Shown here: in pieces, positions 12,001 through 22,707 of the stretch
How the letters are laid out: each line of letters opens with the position of its first letter
How positions within the stretch are numbered: position 1 is the first letter of the stretch
Notes under the pieces: model-generated
Databases searched by the model: none
What the model was told of the DNA's origin: nothing
The model's input: the letters and a program-made list of their open reading frames with translations, nothing else
Position numbers and translations under genes: made by a program
Assembly (NCBI GenBank): GCA_033961575.1
Contig: CM066732.1
Span: 55,124,001 to 55,188,000 of the forward strand
DNA length: 64,000 nucleotides
Origin: Aselliscus stoliczkanus
Taxonomy: Eukaryota > Chordata > Mammalia > Chiroptera > Hipposideridae
Reading direction: 5' to 3'

Positions 12001-14888
12001 CACCTGGGCACGTCCCCTGTCTGCAGACCTCGGCTGTCACAGGGCTGTCAGGACTCACCGAGATGCCCTGCTAAGCCCACACGTGATCTGTGGACCAGGC
12101 TCAAAACCAGGGGCCAGGAGTATCTGAGAAAAAAATGCACCCACTACAAACAAAACGGTAGCTTTTTTTCTTTTGGTGATGCTTGGTCTTCCTTTTCCCT
12201 CCATTTTAGAAATCATTTTAGATGGAATTTTGTAGCGTGAGTAAAGATTCTGGCTAATCCCTATGAGCCACCTATGGCCTGGGGGTAGGTAGTGAGGCTG
12301 CTCTGTCAGTCTGAACTAGGAGAGGCAGGCGGGCCTGTTTCCAGAGAAGCAGAGGGGCTGGGGAGGCAGACCCTGCTGCGTTGTCCAAACATCTCCCACA
12401 AAATCCAGAGCATCTCCCAAAGCCAGCCAACCAGCTCACCAGTCCGCCGAACAGGCGCAATCAGGATGTGTCTGTATTGAGAGAGTGGCCTGCTCAGGAG
12501 GCCACCGCCCCCCGCCCCGCAGCCCATCCCCACAGGCACATGGGACAGGAGAGACAGACCTCGCGTCGGAGCCAGTTGTCCCAAAGGTCTGGGGGTGGGG
12601 GCGAGCCCGCCCCTGTCCGATGCCAGGCACTTGTAATAGGACGATCCCCATAATAAAAATCTACTTGTCACTGAGACATTCCTCAACTGTTAGCAATCAA
12701 TTTGGGGGTGGGGGCGAGGGGGTGGGAAATACCGAAGGACATCAAAGGGGGCCTTTCTCCAGACTCTGCTGTGTTCCAAGGCTCCGTAATTTGGGAAGGT
12801 TGCGTGCTAAATAATTTGTGAGCCTCCAAACACGCAGGTTATTGTTTGCGGACAGATGGCGCCCCGCGTTTTATCACTCTTCCTTCTGTGGGTCCTCATA
12901 TGTGGGACTGATGTGCATTCTGAAGCCTTTGTCTCCTTGCTAAAATCTCTAATCTAAAACAGGCAATCAAGCACGGAGGCAGGGCTTCAGAGGCGTAATC
13001 AGAGTTTTAAAAGCGAAGGGGGTGGGGGGAGATGGAACCAGCGGTGATGAGGCAGAGATGCGTTTGCAGCAAACGGGAGAGGTTGTTAGGGGATTAAAGT
13101 GGACACATGAGCCGGACCCCGGATGCCGAGGGAGAGGGCGGGCAGGACTCCTGGCATCACCGCTCCGGCCAGCCCTGCGGCTGAGCCCCACCTTCCCCGG
13201 AGAGAAGGTCTTTGTCTAGGCAGGCGGCCGTCGCTGGGTCTGGGAGGCCCCATCCTGGAGCTGCGGCCGCCCCTAAGAGTTAAATCATGTTGATATACAG
13301 GAAGGAAATGAAATAGACGAACTCGCTCCTCTTTTCTTCCTACGGGTTTTTCTTTTTTATTCTGGAGATAGAATTACTGTTTGTAAGCATCTGAAAGTCA
13401 TTAGAGGCCCTGCAGGCTGTCAGGTGCCGACGCAAGAAACTGCTGAAACCAAACGGGTGCCTGCACCGAGGGCTGGAAATTTGTCATGTGCTGATGAGCA
13501 GTTATAATAATATATGAGCAAATCACAAGCATTCTGCAAATTAATCACATTTTTTCCCCTTCTCCCTTGTCTCTGGGAGAGTGGCTTTGCAGGCAGACGT
13601 AGGTGAGGCAGCTCTCCTCACAGATGGCCGCGCTGGCATCAGATGGAATTTATATAACAGTAATTCTGATTTCCTGCCAAAGTAGCAGCGAACACACCAG
13701 GGAGATGGTAGAAGGCGAGTCATGTGGTTTTGCTGAGGTTGTTGTGGGAAGTTTAAGGGGGGAAGTCTCAAATTTCCCTGTGTGCCTTTCCTGGTTTTGC
13801 CTGAAGGGTCAGGAGCGGAACGCCATGCTGCCACGGGCGAAATCCGCCACGTCTCTCCTTGTGACTTGTGCTGAAAGAGTGCTGCGCAGCTGTCGGAGCT
13901 GCTGGCGGTGACAGAGCCCCAGGACTCCTGCTCCTGGCCGGCTCCCGACAAGGTTTAAAGGGGAGAGGGCTCAGAAGGTGGCAGCCTTCAAGGGGGGCAC
14001 AGCAGGCCCCTCCCGCTTGCCCCTGGCTCTGGGGGCCTGCGGGGGCTTTCCAAGTGTCCTGTTAAATGGAGACTAACCACCCTTACTTCACGTTCACACA
14101 GGCTCCATCTATAATTCCTCGGGATTTATTCAAGTGGTTGAAAGCCATGGCGCTGAGGATTAAAGCGATCATCTCCGTTTAGCAGCTCGCACACCTGGGA
14201 GCGTGTTGGCGTCGGCGTGTGCCGTGCGGGTGTGCCGGTGTCAGCCTGCGCCTGGGTGACTGTCCTGGGTCCGGAAGCCTCCTGTCCTCTGACACCCTCA
14301 CCCCGACCCACCCACAGGTCCTTGCGCCTTGTGGGCGATGAACAGGTCCAGGGGTGACCCTGAGGGGACGAGCGGCTCTCCCACAAGGCGCGTCCCCCGC
14401 AGAGGGGACATGACACCAAGATGGCGTGTGCTCCGCGTTACACAACAGCCCTGCCGTCATGAGTTTTCCCAGTGTACAGCCCTGCCCGTTTGTTTTGGTT
14501 TATGTGACTCCAGGGGAATAAGTGGATTAGACGGAAACTTTAGCATGCTTCACTGCAGCTGGGTGCCGACATCTGTCATTCCTCAGCCGAGTTCTGGATC
14601 GTGCCAGTGAGAGAAGGCACAGTCTGACACCTTTGATATCAGAGTTTTTTATGGGGGGGACAGAAGAAAGGAGCAGCATTCCCTTCGTGACTTTCTCAGA
14701 AAAGCCACCTCTCGTCTCTGCTTTATTTTATTTTATTTCTGGCATGTGACAACATTAGTGGCACTCGGTGAGAGCCGAACGTTGAAAAGTTTATGCTTCC
14801 ATCTCTCTGCTTTACTTTGTAATTTCCTGTTGTTCACAGTACCACTTTGCTGAATTGGGTATGATGTAAAGTAGCCATTTAAAAATAC
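1..14888. other. Presumed intronic sequence, no exon recognised
   Basis: No open frame here has a recognisable domain, a convincing splice-site pair or codon-like composition. The sequence alternates GC-rich, CpG-containing stretches (about 1.8-3.2 kb and 6.2-7.0 kb) with AT-rich islands (about 0.53-0.83, 8.7-8.9, 12.1-12.25 and 13.28-13.56 kb). There is a run of 15 C at 4228-4242 and a shorter C run near 8680-8690. It is called intronic only because a plus-strand terminal exon with an open 3' splice site lies at 26439. An intergenic location with an exon missed somewhere in between cannot be excluded. Confidence 0.45.
6180..6960. other. CpG-rich patch, possible intragenic CpG island
   Basis: CpG dinucleotides are visibly denser here than in the flanks. 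The patch contains an E-box-like CACGTG at 6202-6207 and a TGACGT half of a CRE-like site at 6219-6224. No TATA element, splice donor or coding frame could be tied to it. It might be an alternative promoter or simply a GC-rich stretch. I did not calculate an observed/expected CpG ratio. Confidence 0.25.
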
Positions 14889-14898
14889 ATCCAGTGGG

Positions 14899-15005
14899 CG
14901 CCGGCCGAGTGGCGCGGTGGTTAAGCGCTGGCTTGGGAAGCCAGCGGCCCCGGTTCGGGTCCCACATATGAGGGCCAGTGACATTGCCCTCAAAAAAAAA
15001 AAAAA
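14899..15005 (+). mobile_element. tRNA-derived SINE, copy 1
   Basis: The head resembles a tRNA. It has an A-box-like GGCCGAGTGG near 14902, a B-box-like GGTTCGGGTCC at 14952-14962, and an anticodon-like arm at 14928-14944 made of a 5-bp stem CTGGC/GCCAG closing the loop TTGGGAA. A short unrelated tail (CATATGAGGGCCAGTGAC) and a poly(A) tract follow. The copy is flanked by near-perfect 10-bp target-site duplications, ATCCAGTGGG at 14889-14898 and ATCCACTGGG at 15006-15015. Two further copies occur at 22.6 and 63.4 kb. The long arms and poly(A) mark it as a retroposon and not a functional tRNA gene. The parental tRNA was not determined. Confidence 0.85.
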
Positions 15006-15015
15006 ATCCACTGGG

Positions 15016-18000
15016 TATGGCCGTGTGAGGTTCTGATATGGAGAGGGAGATGTGTGCGTCTCTCACACTCGCAGAAACACACATAACAGTGCAGAAGGCT
15101 GGGAGATATGACTTGATCCCACTACATTGCGTTCAGCGACATGTCCTGAAAACCCATATGCAACCACAAGAGTCCTGCAAGAAAAGTGCTGTTTTTATGA
15201 AAGAGAGGTGTGGGCGATGGGCTTCCACGGGGCACCTGGCATACCGGCTGCAGGTCCGGGTGTCTAGCCACTTGAGGGGTTTTGTATTGTCGGCTTTCCC
15301 AGGTCTGGCCGATGTCTCTTCTCCTGGGGCACTGTGTGTGGCACACCCTCGGCACCTGCCCAGTGACAATGTTGGCCCCCTTGCCAAATTTAACTTATAC
15401 AATAAAACAGAAACTACAATTAAGGGCTGACATGTTCATTTTAAGTCACACAAACGAAAACAGGGACGGGCTGCGGCGGCAGAGCCACGCACTTGTTTCC
15501 TTCACGGGGCGTGTGCAGGAATGCAACTGTCTGCAAGTAGAAACCCACAGAAGCCCCCCCCCCGCCCCGAAAGGCGAGGCTGGCGGTCACACACCCGGGG
15601 GGAAGCAGAGGAGAGGCAGGGGGCCCAGGAGCGAGGCGGCCCAGGGCACACAGGACCCAGCTCCAATGTGGCCGCTTCTGGGAATATTTTGCCAGACCTT
15701 CTGACTTTTCAAGATAAGCTGTTTTTACATGAAATCTCTGTTTCGAAACATTGATAATCCCTTAATTCTTTTATTTAATCGCATTGGGGACCAAAAAATA
15801 AATATGTGTGTGCCTGCAGCTTATGACTTCTGGAAGGGTGAAGCCTGTCTGCCCGGCGCACCGCACTCGGCTGCCTGGGTGGGGCTGTCTCAGTGCCACA
15901 CAGGAAGTGGCACCTTGGAGGAGCCAGGGGCAGGCGGGCATGGCGAGGCGGGGTTCATGGAGCTGGGACCCAGAGACCCAGCTCCCCTGCAGGCCACAGA
16001 GGAAAATGCAGGGCCTCCCACTCACCACAGCGGACCCCAAAATGGCCAAGGCCGTGCTGTTGATGAGCACGGAGCATGGGGCAGTGTGCAGCTGGGGCTG
16101 GAGTTCCCCAGGGTGTCCAGCAGCCCGGAGCGCTTGGATTTTCCTGGCGGGGAGGGGAGCAGGGCAGGGTGGCTGCCAGGCCTGGGCAGCGTGCAGCGGT
16201 GCAGGTCACCTGTTAGGGGACGTGGTTTGCACCCAGGAAGGACGTCAGGCAGGGTGGAGGAATATAAGGTGGGGCTATGTCCTCACAAGATCAGAAGCTG
16301 GGCTCAAGGTTAGGACTGCCCATGCCAGGGTGTCCGCAGGCCCCAGTGAAGGCCAGAACCTGGGGCTTGGCAGAGGGGTCACTCCCCAAGGCAGGGGTCC
16401 AAGCCCTTCCTCAGTGACTGCTCAGGGGACACAACCCGCGCTCCCCTTGTGCAGAGCCCCAGGAGTTTCCAGCCTCCTGTGGGAAGGGGGAAGCATGCCA
16501 AGCCTGTGTCACAGGAAGCCATCACCGAGCAGTGCCCCACAGACCCCATGAGGTGCTGGAGGGATCTGCCACTGGGTCCGGAGAAAGGTTTCCGGAGGAG
16601 CTGGGGCTTTGGCCGGTCTGACTGAAAGGAGGTCTGGGGGCTCGGGGTGGAGATGGCAGTGAATGCTCGGTCAGAAGGGTTTGCCGGGTAGTGGGAAAGC
16701 CGGGCTAAGGGGGAAGATGCTGGGCTAGGGCACCGGGAGTGGCGGCAGGCTGCAGAGCGGGGCGCCGCCCGGCCTCGGGGCTGGCCTGGCGGGTTGGGGT
16801 GCCTGCTGCCTTCTTGGTCTTCTGGCATCCTCCGGCCACGCGGGTCCCCACTGCTCTTCTGGGGGGGAGGGGCTGTGCACCCAGTGGGCCTGCTGACGCC
16901 CAGAGGGGCGTCCACGTGGGGCTGGACCACTTCCGCGAAGCGCCTGGTGTCCCTGTCGCAGTCTGGTTGCCATGGGAACTTTGGGAACCCCTGAGGGGGT
17001 ACAAGATAGGTGGTAAAAGTGTGACTGGGGGCGCTGAGCTGGCCAGTGTCAGAACTGTGTCTCCCCATGTCTGCCGTCTCTGGAGTACCACCTCAATATT
17101 TTACATACTATTTTGTTAAAAACTTGAAAAACAATAGCTTTATTTTAGCAATGTGTACCTCCCAACTTGGACTGGCTAGTTTTTTCTAAGGCTCTTACTG
17201 TAAAAGGCGGCCATTCCACCTGAAGCCCCTCCGGCTGTGTGATGCCCAGGTCCCGTCCGCCCCTGCCTCATGTTGGGAAGGAGGGGGAGGTTGTTTTTTT
17301 GGGGGGTGAGGTTTGCTGTGTGACATTGGGTGAGCCGCTGGCCCCTCTGACCCCTGCTCCCCTCTTTGGCCTCTCTCAGCAGTTCTTTCAGGATTAAATG
17401 GGGCCACCCAGAGACAAGCACTGGGAACTGTTGGAGTATTATCCCCTTACACGTCCAAAAATCTCCAAACAAGAAAAATGAGTTTGTCGACCCTTTGCAG
17501 GTTATTTAATAGTAAGCACACATGCTTTCATAACGTCTCAGGAATGATTTCAGGTCCCAGGTCCATAATGGCCTGTGAGTGCCGGCTGGCTGCCCGGCCC
17601 CAGGCGGGCTGGTGGCTGCTGTGTGCACAGGTTTCAGGCGAGGTCTGCGTGGTCTGGGCGAGAGCGTGGGAGGAAGTTACTACGGAGGGGTCACCATGAG
17701 CCCCGAGGTCCGGGCTGCAGGGGGAGGCGGGCAGGCATGGGCCGGGAGGATCTGGCAGACACCCCTACACCAGACGCCCTTCCCTGCAGACGCGTACTGC
17801 AGTCCAGCGCCAGCTTCTGAGCTTTCACGCGAACTGAACTTGAAGCCTCAGGGAGTCAGCAGGACACAGTGGCTTGAGCCCCGGCTGAAGGCTGCAAGAC
17901 AGCTACTGCAAAACTGGGCACTGCCTTTCTCTGGACAAATGCGGAGGCTCCCCAGCCTGCGTGCCCTCAGCCAGCAAGTGGGGTTCCAGGCAGCCGCCCT

Positions 18001-18129
18001 CAGTATCGTTGGAGAGATCAAAATGCACGTGGATTATATCGTTCAGGGTTCCCACACAGCAGGCACTTCCTGCAGGCAGCCCTTCAGTACTTACAGCCAC
18101 ATGTCCCAAACCTTTACTCCATCCTATGC
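15016..18129. other. Presumed intronic sequence, nothing recognised
   Basis: The stretch is GC-rich and unique-looking, with a C run near 15557-15563. Two long overlapping chance frames (15808-16551 plus and 16379-17068 minus) have no recognisable domain and proline/glycine/arginine-rich composition typical of GC-rich noncoding DNA. No gene or repeat family was identified. Confidence 0.4.
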
Positions 18130-18335
18130 GGTGCTCTCCTGGCCTCCCTCACCTCATCCTCATAACAGCCCTTTCAGTGAGCTTTTATCATCACGCCCAT
18201 TTTACAGATGAAAAAACTGAGACGTGGGAAGTTAAACCACTGGCCCAAAGCACACAACCCATAAGTAGCAGTAAGGTTTGAACCCAGTGCCTGACTGGAG
18301 AACCTGCACGCTTCGCCCTGTGCCTGAGTGACACC
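18130..18335 (-). mobile_element. MIR SINE fragment
   Basis: The plus strand reads as the reverse complement of the MIR core. CATTTTACAGATGAAAAAAC is followed by an AACTGAGACG-type segment, a CCAAAGCACACAACCCATAAG stretch and a TTTGAACCCAGTGCCTG end, the usual order in an antisense MIR. It is strongly diverged, as expected for this ancient mammalian family. Confidence 0.75.
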
Positions 18336-18499
18336 GGAGTCATGTCCTGCTCGGGCCGTGCTGTGACATGCGCCCAACCCCCTCCTCCAGGAGAAGCCTA
18401 AGCGTCACTGCTTGGCTGCATGACATGGGGGCCACACGCTTAGCTGCACCCGTCTCCTGACTTGGGTGTTGTTTTGTCACTGTCCACTGAAAATCAACC

Positions 18500-19640
18500 A
18501 AATTTAACTTTCGACTACTCTTGAAATAATATTTTATTTTTGTATAGATTTAGTCCCACAAAAAGGTTTTGTGGGTGGTACAGAGCGTCCTCGTATATCT
18601 CACACCCATTTTCCCTATTATTAACATCTTACATTAGTAGGGTAATTTGTCACAGTTAATGACCCAGTATTAATACATTATTATTAAGTAAAGTCTATAT
18701 TTTACCCAAATTTCCTTAGTTTTTACCTAACGTGCTTTGTCTGTTCCAGGATCCCATCCAGGAGACCCCATTACATGTCATTGTCATGTCTCTTAAGGCT
18801 CCTCTTGGCTGTGACGGTTTCTCGGCCTTTCCTTGTTTTTGATGACTTTGGTGGTTTGGAGGAAACTTTGTCAAATGTCCTCAGCTGGAATTTCTCGGAG
18901 TCAGACTTGGGGTGTGGGCTTTGAGGAGGAAGGCCGCAGAGGTGAAGTGCCCTCTCGTCATCTCAAGTCAGGGCGCGTGCTGTTGCCCTGACCTGGTCAC
19001 CTGACGGAGGCAGTGTTTGTCAGATGGCCTCCCCGTCCCCACCGGGGTTCATGCGGTCTGCAGACAGGCGTGGGGCTTACTGCACCCCCGGGGCGTGCCC
19101 ACACAGATGGCTGGGGAGCAGGGGACATTTGTCTACCTTCTCCATGTCCTTATCGATTCAGTCCTCTAGTTACAGCAGTGTGACAGCTGTTTACTTTTTA
19201 CAACTGGTTGTAATCCAACAGGAATGCCGTGTCGCGCGGCTGGATTGTTCCGGCTCTGGCCACTGGGCGCGCCCTCCCAGCTCCGGGCTGCTTCGACAGC
19301 CGCTCCCCACAGAAGTGGGGGTTTCAGCAATTCCTGCCTTTCCGGCACAAGGTGCCCCAGGACCGTCTTGTGTGTGTTTCCCTCTGCAGCCCTGGAAGCA
19401 GCCATTTCTCCAAGGAGCGCTGGATCCTTTTCTGGAGAATGTCAGAGATCAGGTCTGGGTGCTGAGTGCTGGCTGACACCGGGTTTCATGGGGTGTCATG
19501 GCTTCTCGGCCAACAGCTGACAGGAGGGCACGCTGTGCACACCAACCCCTGTATATGCTCGGATCTGTGTTCCATATTATAAGCTGAACACGGTTTCTGG
19601 TTGATGGCTCCAATCCATTACCGCACGGATCAAAATTCAC
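18500..19640 (-). mobile_element. Ancient L1 (L1M-type) 3' region fragment
   Basis: About 1.1 kb matches, from memory of the family, the antisense 3' region of old mammalian L1M elements. The recognisable blocks come in order: an ATTATTAACATCTTACATTAG block near 18618, a TTCCAGGATCCCATCCAGGA block near 18746, a CTCTTGGCTGTGACGGTTTC block near 18803, and CAGCCATTTCTCCAAGGAGC near 19402. No open reading frame remains. The exact subfamily and ends need a repeat search. Confidence 0.7.
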
Positions 19641-22466
19641 TTTCAAAATAGCAAAATAATTTTGGTAGTGTTTTAAATTAAACCCCAAATCATAGGAAAT
19701 TTAAAACCTAAAATTATTTATACTAAGGATATTCCAAAGTGTTTTAGCATCTTTGATTAGATGGATGAATATTTTTTTTGAAAACTGAAAACATAAATTA
19801 TGTACCTGATTAGAACCATTTTTGCCTATTTAGAATTAGGGAAATTAAAATATAAAATTATATATAAAATGTGCGCAACTGAGAAAATGGCTGCTTGGTG
19901 CACCGCACCTTTGTGTGTGTTTTCACCCGCCTCACTGTCCCTGCTGGGCCTGCTGACCCTGGAAGAGGGCGGCCGGGTCCTAGGCAGGGCCCCTCCCGGT
20001 TTGCAGACACTCAGAGGGAGGAACGGGGCGGCCACGTGGGCCAGATCCCACCCGAGTCCCCTCGCGCCGCCACGCCTGGTGGATTCTGCGGTGCAGGCCG
20101 GGTCCCCGTCTGGGGGGCCCGGTTTCTAACATAACCAACTGGTCCTAGAGGTGGAGCCATTTTCTTACCCACCTGCCTGTTTTTTGCCAGCGTCTGAGTT
20201 TCAGGTACAGAAAGAGCTCCAGCTGGGGGCAAAGGGAGGGGGGCTGTGGTCAGGAGCCCTCTGGGTGCCTCTCACATCTTGGAGCCCTGCACCCACGAGC
20301 TGCCTCTGAGGGCACCTCTCTACTTCTCCATCGCCCGGTCCCTTCTAGGAAATGGCGCCGACCACATGACTGCAGGAAACCCTTCTGGGGCAGCTTGAAA
20401 CTAGGCCAGGACCCTATGCACCGAAGGTGGTACCCATAAGGGAAGCTGGACCGGTCTCCGCGTGCTGCGCGCCACGCCCTGCCCTGCGCTGCCCTTTGAG
20501 CTCTCCCACGCTGCCCTTGCCCAGAGGCCACGCTCACCCTGGGGCCGGGCCTTGGGCCAGGGCTGGTCCCTCTCCCGGGCCCACATGCTGACGACCAAAG
20601 GCCCCAGTGTGCAGATCTGAAAGGCTTGGCCTGGTCTGGGCGATGGCCTGGCGCTGCGAGGACATAGGGCTTTGTTTGCCTGCGTCACTGGGTCTTTTTT
20701 GGGCAGAGACCCCCCCCACCCCGTCCACCATGGACATACGTGGCCGTTTTCTGGCCTTTTTCCCTTGTGGTGACCACGAGTCATGAATCCGATTCTGGGG
20801 GCTGTTTCTCCCCAGGCGAGGCCGCCCCTCTTCCGGCGTCGGGTCTGTGCCTGTCACCATGTGTGCGCCGGGCCTCTGGGAAGACCGCACACGGTCTCTT
20901 CTGAAGAACCATCTTCCTCTCCCGGTGACTCTTTCTGGACACTGCCTCAGAGCCATCTTTCAGCCGGAAACTGCACTTTTGCTTAAAGCAGGGGTGTGTC
21001 CTCCGCCGGTGAGCACAGGCCCCTCCCCCTCCCTTAGGTGTCCCCAGTAGGCTGGGACCCCTGGCAGTAGCGTCGGACGTTCGGCCAGTCATTCATGGTG
21101 TCCTGGGTGGGCACTGGGCCCGGCACACATCCACGTGATGCTTAACGAGCGGTGCCATCCCAGTGGCTGTGTGCACGGAGCAGTGCAGGCAGCAGGCACC
21201 AGTGTGTGGGTCTCAGAGGCTGTGGGCAGGACCTTGGGCTGGGCGCCTCCAAGTCCTGTGGCTTCATGTTAGCTGTGTGCTTAATGCCATGGTTTGATGG
21301 GCATCAGGAGGCCACAGCCGCGCCTGTGTCCATAAGGGGTATGGCATGTGACATACACATACACGCATGATAGGACATGTCCCGCCAGGGTGTCCGGGGA
21401 CGCCCTCCTGGAGCAGCTTGGGTCCTAACCAAGGACGTCCCTTTGCAGCGACCCCACTAACCAGCGTGCGGGAGGCTGACGGCAGGGAGCTGGGGGATGA
21501 GTGTCTGTTTCGAGGCACTCAAAGGTCAGGCTCCTGATCAGAGACCCAGCAGCTGTGTGTGGCTGGTTTGGACCATGGCTTGACGCCCTTGGGCCTGGGA
21601 CTCCTGTCTGGAAGATGGGCGGCATCTCCCACCACTCCTCCCCACTGCTGGTCATGGGGACGATTGAAGCGGTGCCTGCAGATGTGCTCTGCTCAGTGGT
21701 GTCACCCTGTTTTCCCAGCACCACGGGACCAAACATCAGAGCTTGGTCACCTCGCCCTCTGCCTGCTCTTGTCTGCTGCCCACAGCTGAGGAGAAAAGAG
21801 CAGTTGGGAAAGTCTGGAGGCCCTGCAGACGCAGCTGCCCACGAGTGTGGAGCTGTAATTAATGGATGGTCCCCCAAGGGCAGGCATTTTCCTCTCTCCC
21901 TTAGGTCCAGGGAAAGAGCAGATATTTCCATCGTAGCAAGTAAGAAAAATACCTCGTTTCCCCACTTTTGTGATAAACAATGTACGGCTTGCTTTCTCCT
22001 CACTCCTTTGACCCGCACACTGTATACATATTTATATATTATTCATAGTGGATTAAAAATGAATGTGCTCTTTACCACGGCTCTACGGCACAGTGACAAT
22101 ACAAATTAACGTACGATGTACTTACTTTTCGCGTGGCAGTGATGGGAAATGTTGATGGCCTCAGACCGAGAGGCAGGGAGAGGGCAGTGCGGTGGGGCGG
22201 GCGATGGGGCGCCCTCCGGCCCACTGTCGGGGCTCAGGGCCCTGGCTACACAGGGATGGGGCCCAGGAGCCTTCCCACTTCCCTGCTCCAGGCAGAGGCC
22301 CAGGCTCCCAGGGGGTCCTGTGAGCCTGGCTTTGCCCGCATCCCCCATAGGCTTCACCTTCACCCCGGGACCCATCAGAGCTCCTCACAGACACCTTCAC
22401 TCAGGCTGGACCTGTCGTTTCTTCAAAGAACTTCCTCCTACATCGCTCTCATGGGACCTTTCCGAG
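19641..22466. other. Presumed intronic sequence, nothing recognised
   Basis: An AT-rich start (to about 19880) gives way to GC-rich sequence up to 21.5 kb and a small AT-rich island at about 22.0-22.11 kb. No exon, RNA gene or clear repeat was identified. Confidence 0.4.
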
Positions 22467-22575
22467 GGTGTGTGCGTGTGCGTGCGTGTGTGCATGTATT
22501 CATGTGTGTTTGCATGTGTACGTGTGTGCATGTTCGTTCGTGTCTCTGTGTGTGTGCACATGTTTGTGTGTGTGC
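22467..22575. repeat. Degenerate GT/GTGC dinucleotide-type tract
   Basis: About 110 bp of alternating purine-pyrimidine sequence built from GTGTGC, GTGT and GCAT words with interruptions. It lies directly upstream of a SINE copy. Open frames crossing it encode Cys/Val/His runs and are repeat artefacts. Confidence 0.85.
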
Positions 22576-22595
22576 ATCCTATAAAAACACACTGT

Positions 22596-22697
22596 GGGGC
22601 CGGCCGAGTGGCGCGGTGGCTAAGAGCTGGCTTGGGAAGCCAACCGCCCCGGTTTGGGTATGAGGGCCAGTGACACTGCCCTCAAAAAAAAAACAAC
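22596..22697 (+). mobile_element. tRNA-derived SINE, copy 2
   Basis: Same family as the copy at 14.9 kb: GGCCGGCCGAGTGGCGCGG head, TTGGGAA loop, GAGGGCCAGTGACACTGCCC tail and an A-rich end interrupted by C. The B-box region is altered (GGTTTGGGTA), and the bases between it and the tail are deleted relative to copy 1, so it is a degraded copy. Imperfect flanking repeats around ACACTGT at about 22585-22595 and 22698-22707 are the likely target-site duplication. Confidence 0.8.
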
Positions 22698-22707
22698 AAA
22701 CCACTGT

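Noticed and set aside
14899..15005. Functional tRNA gene
   Set aside because: The D-arm region is expanded, acceptor ends do not pair, a non-tRNA tail and poly(A) follow, and target-site duplications flank it. It is a SINE.
15808..17068. 247- and 229-codon overlapping frames on opposite strands
   Set aside because: GC-rich chance frames: no recognisable domain, no splice context and biased Pro/Gly/Arg/Ser composition.
22133..22673. Cys/Val-rich frames over 170 codons
   Set aside because: They run through the GT tract and a SINE; repeat artefact.
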